Numbered from the stretch's first letter, positions 25,878 to 33,659 are shown. The stretch: 41,690 nt of DNA from Kytococcus schroeteri (GCF_002847825.1 NZ_PKIZ01000022.1:1-41690), one strand, 5' to 3'. The notes: a model not told the origin generated them from the letters alone. A program made the numbers and translations.

Positions 25878-26602
25878 CGGGCCACCCCCACCGGCTCGCG
25901 GGTCGGGCGGTCGGTGTGCACCAGCCCGTCGCGGATCTCCACGAGGCGGTCGCACCAGCGGGCCACGCCCGGGTCGTGCGTCACGAGCACCAGGGCGGCC
26001 CCGGCGTGGGCCACGGTGGCGGTGAGCAGTTGCATCACCTCGTGGCCGGTGGTCTGGTCCAGGGCACCGGAGGGCTCGTCGGCGAACACCACCTGCGGCT
26101 GGCCCACCAGGGCACGGGCGATGGCGACGCGCTGCGCCTGGCCGCCGGACATGTCGCCGGGGCGGCGGCCGCGCAGCTGGGGGATGCCGATCTGCTCCAG
26201 GGCGTGGTCGGCCGCGGTGAGGGCCTTCCCGCGCGAGGTGCCGGTGAGCATCATCGGCAGGGCCACGTTCTCGCGGGCGGAGAGCTCGGGGATGAGCTGG
26301 TGGTCCTGGAAGACGAAGCCGAACCGGCTCAGGCGGGTGTGCGAGCGGCGGCGGTCGTCGAGGCTCGAGAGCGGCTCACCGCCCAGCCGCACCTCGCCCC
26401 GGGTGGGCACGAGGATGCCCGAGAGGCAGTGGAGCAGGGTGGACTTGCCGGAGCCGGACGGGCCCATGACCGCCACCGTCTCCCCGGGGGCGATGGCCAG
26501 GCTCACCCCGGCCAGGGCCTGCACGCCGCCGTAGGCGACGGTGATGTCGTCGGTGGCCAGCACGGGTGCTGGCGTCCTGGTCTGCGCGGTGTGGGTGTTC
26601 AT
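25874..26602 (-). CDS. ABC transporter ATP-binding protein, MacB/LolD type
   Basis: This is a 242-residue ATPase. Walker A is GPSGSGKSTLL, the Q-loop is in FVFQDHQLIPELSARENV, the signature is DMSGGQAQRVAIARAL, Walker B is VVFADEPSGALD, and the H-loop is VTHDPG. The SGGQAQR signature and EPSGALD are typical of the MacB/LolD/FtsE group that pairs with FtsX-like permeases, and such a permease follows with an ATGA overlap. A two-component system is divergently encoded 129 bp away and is the obvious candidate regulator. TCGAAT, 6 nt before the ATG, may be its -10 element; GGAG is only 2 nt away. Confidence 0.93.
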   Translation of the reverse strand: MNTHTAQTRTPAPVLATDDITVAYGGVQALAGVSLAIAPGETVAVMGPSGSGKSTLLHCLSGILVPTRGEVRLGGEPLSSLDDRRRSHTRLSRFGFVFQDHQLIPELSARENVALPMMLTGTSRGKALTAADHALEQIGIPQLRGRRPGDMSGGQAQRVAIARALVGQPQVVFADEPSGALDQTTGHEVMQLLTATVAHAGAALVLVTHDPGVARWCDRLVEIRDGLVHTDRPTREPVGVAR

Positions 26603-26731
26603 GGCTCCATTCGACGGCGCGGAGGGCGCTTCCGGAACAGTGTGGGCGATGGTTCGCAGGTGGTGCTGGCACTACCCCGCAGGTGGCCCGCGTCCTCCGG
26701 CCGCTCGGGTGGCTCCGGTAGTTTCGCGGCC
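26603..26731. promoter_or_regulatory. Divergent control region between the ABC pair and the two-component system
   Basis: Candidate -10 boxes are TCGAAT (minus strand, 26614-26609) for the ABC genes and TAGTTT (plus strand, 26719-26724, 7 nt before GTG 26732) for the kinase. Between them are a direct repeat CGCAGGTGG (26655-26663 and 26678-26686, 23 bp apart) and a near-palindrome GGTGGTGC/GCACTACC (26660-26677). These could be response-regulator sites (inference). Confidence 0.4.
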
Positions 26732-27445
26732 GTGGACCTCTTCCGTCGCCGCCGCTCGGCCTCCCGCGAGCAGGAGGCCGAACGGCGCATCGCCGCGCTC
26801 ACCGCATCGCGCCGGGAGGTGGTGCAGGCCTACGAGGTGGAGCGCCGCCGGGTGGAGCGCGACCTGCACGACGGTGCGCAGCAGTACCTCGTGGCCGCCG
26901 CGATGCTGCTCGGTGAGGCCCGGTCCCTCGAGGTGGCCACGCAGGACGCCGAACTGGCCGACCTGCTCCGCCGCGCCGCGGGCCAGCTCACCGACGGGCT
27001 GGAGGCCCTGCGCGCCACGGTGCGCGGCATCCACCCGGCCACCCTTGCCGAGCAGGGGCTGGAGGCCGCCCTGTGGGAGGTGGCACGGAGCAGCGGCCAG
27101 GCGGTGCGTGTGGTGTGCCCGCACCCGTTGCCGGAGGTCCCCGAGGGAGTGCTCGTCTCGGCGTGGTTCTTCGCCTGCGAGGCCATCGCCAACGCCGCCA
27201 AGCACGCACCGGGCGCACAGGTGACGGTGCTGCTGGGGGCCGACACCGACCTGCGGGTCTCGGTGGTGGACACCGGACCCGGCGGGGCGGTGGTCGAACC
27301 GGGTGGGGGGCTCTCGGGCCTGAGCGAGCGCATCGCGGCCTTCGGTGGGGAGGTCACGGTCACGAGTCCGGCGGGCGGCCCCACCCAGGTGGCGGCCTCG
27401 ATACCGTTGCTCCTCATGCGAGGCGAGACGGGGGTGCCGCTGTGA
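26732..27445 (+). CDS. Histidine kinase without sensor domain (HisKA_3 type)
   Basis: This is a 237-residue soluble kinase. Starting at GTG 26732, it begins with a short basic coiled coil, then the HisKA_3 dimerisation box VERDLHDGAQQYLV (phospho-acceptor His46), and the HATPase domain with N-box FACEAIANAAKHAPG (Asn154), G1 box VDTGPGG and GGLSGLSERIAAFGGE. It has no membrane helix and no PAS or GAF domain. The long open frame upstream could not supply a sensor, because it runs through the antisense ABC gene. The signal must therefore come from a partner, possibly the adjacent FtsX permease. The stop overlaps the regulator start (GTGA). Confidence 0.88.
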   Translation: MDLFRRRRSASREQEAERRIAALTASRREVVQAYEVERRRVERDLHDGAQQYLVAAAMLLGEARSLEVATQDAELADLLRRAAGQLTDGLEALRATVRGIHPATLAEQGLEAALWEVARSSGQAVRVVCPHPLPEVPEGVLVSAWFFACEAIANAAKHAPGAQVTVLLGADTDLRVSVVDTGPGGAVVEPGGGLSGLSERIAAFGGEVTVTSPAGGPTQVAASIPLLLMRGETGVPL

Positions 27446-28122
27446 CGGCCCGGTTGGTGGTGGCGGACGACTCGGCGATCCTCCGCGAGGGCCTCGTGGG
27501 CCTGCTCGAGCGCCGTGGCTACGAGGTGGTGGCGCAGGCCGCCCGCGCCGACGACCTGGCGCAGGTGGTGGGCGAGCTCGCCGCGCAGGGGGCCCTCCCG
27601 GACGGGGTCGTCACCGACGCCCGCATGCCCCCGGGCATGACCGACGACGGCATCCGCGTGGCGGTGGACCTCAGGACCGCCCACCCCGGGCTGGCGGTGA
27701 TGGTGGTGAGCCAGTACGTGGTGCCCGTGCACGCGCAGCGGCTGTTCGCCCTCCAGGGGGCGGGTGGCACCGGTTACCTGCTCAAGGACCGCGTGGCCGA
27801 GGTGGACGACTTCGTCGCCTCGCTGGACCTCGTGCTCTCCGGCGGCGTGGTGACCGGCCCGGAGATCACCCGCGCCATGATGAGCGCCGGCAGCCCGGGC
27901 CTCCGCGAGCTCACCGACCGGGAGCACGAGGTGCTGGAGCTCATGGCCCGTGGGCTGTCCAACGGCGAGATCGCTGCCGAGCTCGTCCTCTCGGGGGCGG
28001 CCGTGGCCAAGCACGTGTCCAACATCTTCGCCAAGCTCGGCCTGGCGCCGGGGGAGGACAACCGCCGGGTCAAGGCGATCCTGCAGCTGCTCTCGGCCCG
28101 GGGCGACGCACCGGCCTGGTGA
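27442..28122 (+). CDS. NarL/LuxR-type response regulator
   Basis: The protein has 226 residues. The receiver domain begins VVADDSAILREGLVGLL (acidic pair at 9-10). The phosphorylation site is Asp59 in VVTDARMPPGM, and Lys in YLLKDRV marks the end of the domain. A LuxR-type helix-turn-helix forms the C-terminus: LTDREHEVLELMARG, then LSNGEIAAELVLS and KHVSNIFAKLGL. It is the cognate partner of the kinase, by coupled translation. Its probable targets are the divergent ABC genes. Its stop is 3 nt from the end of the convergent msrA, with no terminator between them. Confidence 0.93.
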   Translation: MTARLVVADDSAILREGLVGLLERRGYEVVAQAARADDLAQVVGELAAQGALPDGVVTDARMPPGMTDDGIRVAVDLRTAHPGLAVMVVSQYVVPVHAQRLFALQGAGGTGYLLKDRVAEVDDFVASLDLVLSGGVVTGPEITRAMMSAGSPGLRELTDREHEVLELMARGLSNGEIAAELVLSGAAVAKHVSNIFAKLGLAPGEDNRRVKAILQLLSARGDAPAW

Positions 28123-28125
28123 GCC

Positions 28126-28758
28126 TCAGCCCTGCGGGGGCAGCACGTCGGTCTGCGCGGGCAGGGCCACCAGCCCCACGGGGCACGAGAGCCCGTTGGG
28201 GCCGTGCATGCAGTACCCGTCGGGGTTCTTGTGCAGGTACTGCTGGTGGTACTCCTCGGCGAGGTGGTACTCGCCCAGCTGCTCCGGCGGCACGATCTCG
28301 GTGGTGATCGGCCCGTACCCGGCGGCGGTGAGCTGCTCCTGCATCGCCGCGGCGGTGGCGCGAGCGACGGCCACCTGGTGGTCGGTGGTGCAGAACACGG
28401 CCGAGCGGTACTGGGTGCCGACGTCGTTTCCCTGCCGGTCGCCCTGGGTGGGGTCGTGGTTCTCCCAGAACACCTTGAGCACCTCGTCGATGCGGGTGCG
28501 CGCGGGGTCGAACACGACCTGCACGGTCTCGGCGTGGCCGGTCGTCCCGCGGCACACCGACTCGTAGGTGGGGTGCGGGTCGGTGCCGCCCATGTAACCC
28601 ACCGAGGTGGTCACCACGCCGGGCAGCTGCCAGAAGAAGCGCTCCACGCCCCAGAAGCAGCCGGCCGCCAGGTGCACCACCTCGCTGCCCTCGGGCCAGG
28701 AGTCCATCGGGACGTCCAGGACGGCGTGCGGGGTTCCGGCGGGAAGCAGCGAGCTCAT
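28126..28758 (-). CDS. msrA: Peptide methionine sulfoxide reductase MsrA
   Basis: This 210-residue enzyme reduces the S-form of methionine sulfoxide and repairs oxidised proteins. The catalytic Cys34 is in LAAGCFWGVERFFW. Other conserved stretches are SVGYMGGTDPHPTYESVC, GHAETVQVVFDP, FWENHDPTQGDRQGNDVGTQYRS and the EEYHQQYL region. Cysteines near the C-terminus (GYCMHGPNGLSCPVGL) can resolve the disulfide. ATG 28758 is preferred over an in-frame GTG at 28794; GACGAT lies 6 nt upstream of it, compatible with a leaderless message. With mycothiol metabolism next door (mca), this is a small redox-stress neighbourhood. Confidence 0.95.
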   Translation of the reverse strand: MSSLLPAGTPHAVLDVPMDSWPEGSEVVHLAAGCFWGVERFFWQLPGVVTTSVGYMGGTDPHPTYESVCRGTTGHAETVQVVFDPARTRIDEVLKVFWENHDPTQGDRQGNDVGTQYRSAVFCTTDHQVAVARATAAAMQEQLTAAGYGPITTEIVPPEQLGEYHLAEEYHQQYLHKNPDGYCMHGPNGLSCPVGLVALPAQTDVLPPQG

Positions 28759-28794
28759 GGCCCCATCGTCCCACCCGGGGTGTGTCGTGGACAC

Positions 28795-28836
28795 GCGCAG
28801 GGCCCCACCGGTTCACGAACCGGTGGGGCCCTGCGC
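28795..28836. terminator. Very strong hairpin terminator after greA
   Basis: A perfect 20-bp inverted repeat (28795-28814 with 28817-28836) with only AC at the tip. It starts 12 nt after the greA stop on the minus strand and lies before msrA, both leftward. Confidence 0.85.
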
Positions 28837-28848
28837 AGGGTGCGGTGG

Positions 28849-29343
28849 TCAGCCGTCGTAGGGGCGGACCTCCACGATCTTCACGTCGATCTGCTTGCCG
28901 TTCGGGGCCTCGTAGGCCACGGTCTCGCCCCGGGTGTGGCCGTCGATGGCCTGGCCCAGCGGGGACTTCTCGGAGTAGACCTCCAGGTCGTCGCCGTCGG
29001 CGATCTCGCGGTTGCCGAACAGGAAGGTCTCGGTGTCACCGAACATCTCGATGGTGACGACCATGCCCGGCTCCACGACGCCGTCGTCGGCCGGGGGCTC
29101 CTCGCCCACCTCGGCGTTCTGCAGCAGGGTGGTGAGCTGCTGGATGCGGCTCTCCATCTTGCCCTGCTCCTCCTTGGCGGCGTGGTAGCCGCCGTTCTCC
29201 TTGAGGTCGCCCTCGGAGCGGGCCTCCTCGATCTGCTGGGCGATGTCCCGGCGGCCCGGGCCCTTGAGCTGCTCGAGCTCGGCGCTCAGGCGGTCGTACG
29301 CGGCGCGCGTCAGGTAGGTCGTCTCCTGGGTGGCGTCAGCCAT
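28849..29343 (-). CDS. greA: Transcript cleavage factor GreA
   Basis: This 164-residue factor inserts its coiled coil into the RNA polymerase secondary channel and triggers cleavage of backtracked RNA. The N-terminal coiled coil runs from about residue 12 to 80, with the acidic tip in ARSEGDLKENGGYHAAKEEQ. The C-terminal FKBP-like domain ends in SPLGQAIDGHTRGETVAYEAPNG. ATG 29343 is chosen over GTG 29349 because AAGGAG lies 7 nt before it. The ribosome-binding site sits in the loop of a hairpin, CACTCT/AGAGTG (29347-29365), so translation may be controlled. Confidence 0.96.
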   Translation of the reverse strand: MADATQETTYLTRAAYDRLSAELEQLKGPGRRDIAQQIEEARSEGDLKENGGYHAAKEEQGKMESRIQQLTTLLQNAEVGEEPPADDGVVEPGMVVTIEMFGDTETFLFGNREIADGDDLEVYSEKSPLGQAIDGHTRGETVAYEAPNGKQIDVKIVEVRPYDG

Positions 29344-29466
29344 GGTCACTCTCCTTAGCAGAGTGGCGGTCCGGCCGGCGGTGCTCGCCGTGCCGGACTG
29401 CGGAAAGGCCCGGCCGCCAGCTTCGCGACCGGACCTGGGTGTACGTGGGTATGAGGGATGAGTCTA
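29344..29466 (-). promoter_or_regulatory. greA promoter and structured leader
   Basis: TAGACT (29466-29461) is a candidate -10 box and would give a leader of about 110 nt. The leader can form a GTCCGGC/GCCGGAC-type hairpin and, next to the start codon, the hairpin CACTCT-GCTAAGG-AGAGTG, whose loop and 3' arm hold the Shine-Dalgarno sequence. No protein-coding frame is evident in it. Confidence 0.4.
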
Positions 29467-29504
29467 CGCCGGGTACCCGTTTTCCGCCATTGCGCGGCGG
29501 GGAG

Positions 29505-29885
29505 TCACCCCTCGGGGTACCAGCAGCCCGTCACGTTGCCCACCAGTGGCCGCGAGGTGGTCTGCACCACCGATCGCTCCCGGGTGGAGCCCGCGCCCCG
29601 GGGCGGGACGGTGACGTCGCGGGTGCCCACCACCTCGTGGTTCTCGTTCTCGGCCACCAGCCGGCACACCACGGGGCGGTCGGGCTCACGGTGCACGTCG
29701 TAGATGACGGTCACCGAGCTGTCGGTGATCTTCTCGTGCCCGGCGTAGAACCAGTTGGGCTTGTTGGTGTTCAGGGCGATGCCGTACCAGACCACCAGGG
29801 CGGTGGCCAGACCCACGAGCACCGTGCCGACGACCCACCACCGGCGCTGCGAGGGGGTGGTGCGGGGGCGGGCGGGCGTGGACAT
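29505..29885 (-). CDS. DUF4307 single-pass membrane protein
   Basis: The protein has 126 residues. A basic, Pro-rich cytoplasmic N-terminus is followed by one membrane helix (about 17-36, VVGTVLVGLATALVVWYGIA) and an extracytoplasmic beta-rich domain (SSVTVIYDVHREPDRPVVCRL onward) containing two cysteines. The family is actinobacterial and of unknown function. It is the homolog of the protein encoded between greA and mca in mycobacteria (Rv1081c, from memory), the same arrangement as here. GAGGAG lies 5 nt before the ATG. It is divergent from mca and shares a symmetrical promoter region with it. Confidence 0.85.
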   Translation of the reverse strand: MSTPARPRTTPSQRRWWVVGTVLVGLATALVVWYGIALNTNKPNWFYAGHEKITDSSVTVIYDVHREPDRPVVCRLVAENENHEVVGTRDVTVPPRGAGSTRERSVVQTTSRPLVGNVTGCWYPEG

Positions 29886-29947
29886 CGGGGCTCCTCGGGG
29901 ATCGCGGCCGCGGCCTCCCGGCCGCAGGGGGCGGCCAGGTCATGGGG

Positions 29948-29971
29948 GACAATGGCCGACGCACCATTGTG
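29948..29971. promoter_or_regulatory. Symmetrical divergent -10 elements of mca and the DUF4307 gene
   Basis: ACAATGG (29949-29955) and CCATTGT (29964-29970) form a 7-bp inverted repeat with an 8-nt centre. Each arm contains a -10-like box: GACAAT on the plus strand (29948-29953, towards mca) and CACAAT on the minus strand (29971-29966, towards the DUF4307 gene). The two promoters would overlap and exclude one another. Confidence 0.45.
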
Positions 29972-30026
29972 GTCCATCGGCCCGCGCGCCCGATGGCGCG
30001 CCCGCCCCCAACGAGGAAGGTGACTC

Positions 30027-30974
30027 GTGACCGACCAGCTCCGCCTGCTCGCCGTCCACGCCCACCCCGACGACGAGTCGAGCAAGGGCGCCGGCACGAT
30101 GCTGCGCTACGTCGCGGCCGGGCACCCGGTCACCGTCGTCTCGTGCACCGGCGGGGAGCGCGGCGACGTGCTCAACCCGCGGCTGCAGGACGACCCCCAG
30201 GTGCTGCGCAACATCGTGGAGGTACGGCGCCGGGAGATGGCCGCGGCCCAGGAGATCCTGGGGGTCGACCACGTGTGGCTCGGCTTCGTGGACTCCGGCC
30301 TGCCGGAGGGGGACCCGCTGCCGCCGCTGCCCGACGGCTGCTTCGCGTTGGAGCCGCTGGAGGTCACCACCGAGGCCCTGGTCCGGGTGATCCGTGAGCG
30401 CCGCCCTCACGTGGTGACCACCTACGACGAGAACGGCGGCTACCCCCACCCCGACCACATCATGACCCACGTGGTGACGATGGCGGCGGTGGAGGCGGCA
30501 GGGGACGCGGAGCGCTTCCCGCACGCCGGCGAGCCCTGGCAGCCGCTGAAGGTCTACTACAACCAGGGCTTCAACCCGGACCGCATCGAGGCCCTGCACG
30601 CCGGGTGCGAGGCGGCCGGTCTGGAGTCGCCCTACGTGGACTGGATGGAGCGGATGCGTGACCGACCGCGCCGCACCCTCACCACGCGGGTGGAGTGCGC
30701 CGAGTTCTTCGAGCGCCGCGACGACGCGCTGCGCGCCCACGCCACGCAGATCGACCCGGAGGGCTGGTTCTTCAGCGTCCCGATCGACGTGCAGCGCAGC
30801 GCATACCCTTGGGAGGACTACGAGCTGGCCGTGTCCCTGGTGCCCGTGCAGCTGCCCGAGGACGACCTGTTCGCGGGTCTGCCGGCGGACGCGGCGGAAG
30901 CCGACGAGATCGCCCGGAAGGCGTCGTGGGACCGGATGGCGCACGACGGCCGGGCACGGACCAAGGAGTCGTGA
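30027..30974 (+). CDS. mca: Mycothiol S-conjugate amidase
   Basis: This 315-residue zinc enzyme of the LmbE/PIG-L (GlcNAc deacetylase) fold cleaves mycothiol-toxin conjugates so that the mercapturic acid can be exported. Zinc ligands are in VHAHPDDESSKGAGT (about residues 10-24) and in YPHPDHIMTHVV (about 148). The lengths of both the MshB and Mca families fit, but the neighbours (greA, DUF4307, a small membrane protein and a cis-prenyltransferase) are those of mycobacterial mca. The GTG start has GAGGAAGG upstream. Its stop overlaps the next start (TGATG). Confidence 0.92.
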   Translation: MTDQLRLLAVHAHPDDESSKGAGTMLRYVAAGHPVTVVSCTGGERGDVLNPRLQDDPQVLRNIVEVRRREMAAAQEILGVDHVWLGFVDSGLPEGDPLPPLPDGCFALEPLEVTTEALVRVIRERRPHVVTTYDENGGYPHPDHIMTHVVTMAAVEAAGDAERFPHAGEPWQPLKVYYNQGFNPDRIEALHAGCEAAGLESPYVDWMERMRDRPRRTLTTRVECAEFFERRDDALRAHATQIDPEGWFFSVPIDVQRSAYPWEDYELAVSLVPVQLPEDDLFAGLPADAAEADEIARKASWDRMAHDGRARTKES

Positions 30975-31306
30975 TGGGTGGACCGTTCCTCGCGCAGGGT
31001 GGAGGCGACACCAACGTCTCCATCAATGGTGGCCTGGGGGCCTTCCTGGCCCTGTTCGTCATCGCGCTGGCCATCTGGGCGCTGGGGTGGAGCATGACCC
31101 GCCACCTGCGCCGGGTCAGCTATCTCGAGAAGCAGCACGCCGGCATGCGCCCGGGGGAGTCCCCGCGCGTCATCCACACGGTCGAGGACCGCGTGCCGGG
31201 CCAGCAGTCCACCGCGCGCCGTGACTCCATCCCCGCCGCCGACGACCCTGCCGAGGGTGCGGAGCCCACTGAGGACCCCACACCGCGCGGGGGCCACGGC
31301 GCGTGA
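30974..31306 (+). CDS. Small single-pass membrane protein downstream of mca
   Basis: The protein has 110 residues. A short Gly-rich extracytoplasmic N-terminus is followed by one membrane helix (about 21-41, LGAFLALFVIALAIWALGWSM) and a charged, probably disordered cytoplasmic tail rich in Pro, Asp and Glu. Its function is unknown. It occupies the position of Rv1083 in mycobacteria (from memory). ATG 30974 is preferred because AAGGAG is 5 nt upstream; GTG 30971 is possible. Stop-start overlaps tie it to mca and to the following cis-prenyltransferase. Confidence 0.78.
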   Translation: MGGPFLAQGGGDTNVSINGGLGAFLALFVIALAIWALGWSMTRHLRRVSYLEKQHAGMRPGESPRVIHTVEDRVPGQQSTARRDSIPAADDPAEGAEPTEDPTPRGGHGA

Positions 31307-32091
31307 GCGAGTCCACGGGAGGCTCGGCCGGCCGCGTGCGTGGCCTGGTCTACGGCGCCTACGAGCAGCGGCTCTCCCAGGAGCTCGAGGCCGACCGGCT
31401 GCCCCGCCACGTGGGCGTGATGCTGGACGGCAACCGCCGCTGGGCCCGGGAGCGCGGGAGCGACACCGCGGAGGGGCACCGGGCGGGTGCCGAGAACATC
31501 GAGCCCTTCCTCGGGTGGTGCGAGGAGCTCGGCATCGAGGTGGTCACGCTGTGGATGCTCTCCACGGACAACCTCAAGCGCCCCGCCACGGAGCTCGAGC
31601 CGCTGCTGGCCATCATCGAGAAGGCCGTCACCGACCTCGCCGCGAGCGGGCGCTGGCGCGTGCACCTTGTCGGCTCGCCGGGGCTCCTGCCGGAGTCCAC
31701 CCGTGGGGTCCTCCAGGAGGCGGTCCGCCGTACCGAGGACGTGGACGGGCTGCTCGTGAACGTGGCCATCAGCTACGGCGGACGCCAGGAGGTCAGCGAC
31801 GCGGTGGCCTCGATGCTGCGGCAGTGGCACGCCGAGGGCCTCGACATCGCCGAGGCGGCCGACCGGGTGACGCCGGAGGCCATCGGGGAGCACCTGTACA
31901 CCCGCGGGCAGCCGGACCCGGACCTGGTGATCCGCACCTCCGGTGAGCAGCGCCTGGGGGGCTTCCTGCTCTGGCAGAGCGAGAAGAGCGAGTTCTACTT
32001 CTGCGAGGCCTACTGGCCGGACTTCCGGCGGGTCGACTTCCTGCGGGCGTTGCGTGCCTACGCCGGGCGCGAGCGTCGCTTCGGTCGCTGA
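31303..32091 (+). CDS. uppS: Isoprenyl transferase (cis-prenyltransferase, UppS family)
   Basis: This 262-residue enzyme adds isopentenyl units in cis to a prenyl diphosphate for the polyprenyl carrier of cell-wall synthesis. The Mg/pyrophosphate site is VGVMLDGNRRWA (Asp42). Other conserved stretches are LWMLSTDNLKRP, VNVAISYGGRQE, and RTSGEQRLGGFLLWQ followed by EFYFCEAYWPDF. The neighbourhood matches Rv1086 of mycobacteria, a short-chain Z-farnesyl diphosphate synthase, so the product may be Z-FPP rather than the full decaprenyl chain; the sequence alone does not decide this. The GTG overlaps the previous stop. Confidence 0.92.
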   Translation: MSESTGGSAGRVRGLVYGAYEQRLSQELEADRLPRHVGVMLDGNRRWARERGSDTAEGHRAGAENIEPFLGWCEELGIEVVTLWMLSTDNLKRPATELEPLLAIIEKAVTDLAASGRWRVHLVGSPGLLPESTRGVLQEAVRRTEDVDGLLVNVAISYGGRQEVSDAVASMLRQWHAEGLDIAEAADRVTPEAIGEHLYTRGQPDPDLVIRTSGEQRLGGFLLWQSEKSEFYFCEAYWPDFRRVDFLRALRAYAGRERRFGR

Positions 32092-32110
32092 GCGCCCACC
32101 GCCGGCCCGA

Positions 32111-32135
32111 GGCGGCCGACGTGCTCCCGGCCGCC
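32111..32135 (+). terminator. Weak hairpin after uppS
   Basis: GGCGGCCG (32111-32118) pairs with CGGCCGCC (32128-32135) around a 9-nt loop, 20 nt after the stop. Confidence 0.45.
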
Positions 32136-32168
32136 CCTGCTTGAACGCCGCGTGAACGTCTGGACAAC
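32136..32168 (-). promoter_or_regulatory. Candidate PHO box before the PIN-PhoH gene
   Basis: On the minus strand three 11-bp units lie end to end: GTTGTCCAGAC (degenerate), GTTCACGCGGC and GTTCAAGCAGG. The GTT core recurs every 11 bp, as in PhoP direct repeats. The gene starts at 32276; TAGATT (32217-32222) is its likely -10 box. Confidence 0.55.
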
Positions 32169-32216
32169 GCTCGGGGACCCCTGCCGGACTGTGCGCCCGG
32201 CGTGTCGACCGACCCC

Positions 32217-32222
32217 TAGATT
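32217..32222 (+). promoter_or_regulatory. -10 element of the PIN-PhoH gene
   Basis: TAGATT. Transcription from about 32229 gives a leader of roughly 47 nt to the ATG at 32276. A GTG at 32228, in the same frame, would be a leaderless alternative. Confidence 0.45.
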
Positions 32223-32275
32223 CGGGGGTGTCAACGAGTCGACCCGCGTCGACCCGGCGCGGGACAGGAGGCGTC

Positions 32276-33652
32276 ATGACCGGTCACACGCAGCACTCCA
32301 CGGGGGACGGACTGCGAGGGGGTGAGGTGGCCACCGTCACGGCGTCCGGCCACGCCCCGGCGCAGGCGGCCACCGCCGTCCGCACCTACGTGGTGGACAC
32401 CTCGGTCCTGCTGTCCGACCCCCGCGCGATGATGCGCTTCGCCGAGCACGACGTGGTGCTGCCGGTGGTGGTCATCACCGAGCTCGAGGCCAAGCGCCAC
32501 CACCCGGAGCTCGGCTACTTCGCCCGCTCGGCCCTGCGGATCCTCGACGACCTGCGGGTTCAGCACGGCCAGCTCGACCAGCCGGTCCCCACCGAGGGCG
32601 GGGGCTGGCTGCGGGTGGAGCTCAACCACACCGACCCCTCCTCGCTGCCGGCGGGCTTCCGGCTGGGGGACAACGACACGCGCATCCTCTCGGTGGCGCG
32701 CAACCTCGCGGACGAGGGGCTGGACGTCTGTGTGGTCTCCAAGGACCTGCCGATGCGGGTGAAGGCCTCGGCCGCGGGGCTGGACGCCGAGGAGTACCGG
32801 AACGAGATGGCGGTCGACTCCGGCTGGACCGGCATGACCTCCCTGACAGTGACCGCCGAGCAGATGGACTCCCTCTACGACGAGGGGCGCGTGGTGGTCG
32901 AGGAGGCCCTCACCCTGCCCTGCCACACCGGCGTGGTGCTCACCTCGCCCACCGGGTCCGGACTGGCCAGGGTCTCGCCGGACGGGGCGCTGCGCATGGT
33001 GCGCGGGGACCGGGACGCGTTCGGCCTGCACGGCCGCAGCGCCGAGCAGCGGGTGGCGCTGGACCTGCTGCTCGACCCGGACGTCGGCATCGTCTCCCTG
33101 GGCGGCCACGCTGGCACCGGCAAGTCGGCCCTCGCCCTGTGCGCGGGCCTCGAGGCGGTCATGGAGCGCCGGCAGCAGAGCAAGGTGATCGTCTTCCGCC
33201 CGCTCTACCCGGTGGGTGGGCAGGAGCTGGGCTACCTGCCGGGCAGCGAGAACGAGAAGATGGGGCCGTGGGCGCAGGCCGTCTTCGACACCCTGGGGGC
33301 GGTCGTCTCGCGCGAGGTGGTGGAGGAGGTCGTCGACCGCGGCCTCATCGAGGTGCTGCCGCTGACGCACATCCGCGGGCGCTCCCTGCACGACGCCTTC
33401 GTCATCGTCGACGAGGCACAGTCCCTGGAACGCAACGTGCTGCTCACGGTGCTCACCCGCATCGGGCAGAACAGCCGGGTGGTGCTCACGCACGACGTGG
33501 CGCAGCGCGACAACCTGCGGGTCGGCCGGCACGACGGGGTGGCGGCGGTCATCGAGGCGCTCAAGGGGCGGCCGCTCTTCTCGCACGTCACGCTGACCCG
33601 CTCGGAGCGGTCCCCGATCGCGGCGCTTGTCACGGAGCTGCTCGAGCCCTGA
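32276..33652 (+). CDS. phoH: PhoH family protein with N-terminal PIN domain (PhoH2 type)
   Basis: The protein has 458 residues. The PIN-type ribonuclease domain begins at [13 protein letters not shown] (about residue 37), with further acidic residues in [10 protein letters not shown] and [11 protein letters not shown]. The C-terminal PhoH ATPase has Walker [27 protein letters not shown], Walker [10 protein letters not shown], and [19 protein letters not shown]. Mycobacterial PhoH2 is an RNA-unwinding ribonuclease. ATG 32276 is chosen because AGGAGG lies 4 nt before it. I find no PhoAT-like antitoxin frame just upstream. A GTTCA repeat with an 11-bp period precedes the gene, fitting the phosphate-starvation link that gave phoH its name. 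Confidence 0.92.
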   Translation: MTGHTQHSTGDGLRGGEVATVTASGHAPAQAATAVRTYVVDTSVLLSDPRAMMRFAEHDVVLPVVVITELEAKRHHPELGYFARSALRILDDLRVQHGQLDQPVPTEGGGWLRVELNHTDPSSLPAGFRLGDNDTRILSVARNLADEGLDVCVVSKDLPMRVKASAAGLDAEEYRNEMAVDSGWTGMTSLTVTAEQMDSLYDEGRVVVEEALTLPCHTGVVLTSPTGSGLARVSPDGALRMVRGDRDAFGLHGRSAEQRVALDLLLDPDVGIVSLGGHAGTGKSALALCAGLEAVMERRQQSKVIVFRPLYPVGGQELGYLPGSENEKMGPWAQAVFDTLGAVVSREVVEEVVDRGLIEVLPLTHIRGRSLHDAFVIVDEAQSLERNVLLTVLTRIGQNSRVVLTHDVAQRDNLRVGRHDGVAAVIEALKGRPLFSHVTLTRSERSPIAALVTELLEP

Positions 33653-33659
33653 GGTCCCC

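Noticed and set aside
32191..32324. A small GTG-started frame overlapping the phoH start, as a possible PhoAT antitoxin
   Set aside because: The predicted -10 box lies inside it, so its start would not be transcribed; it has no ribosome-binding site and an Arg-rich composition typical of shadow frames.
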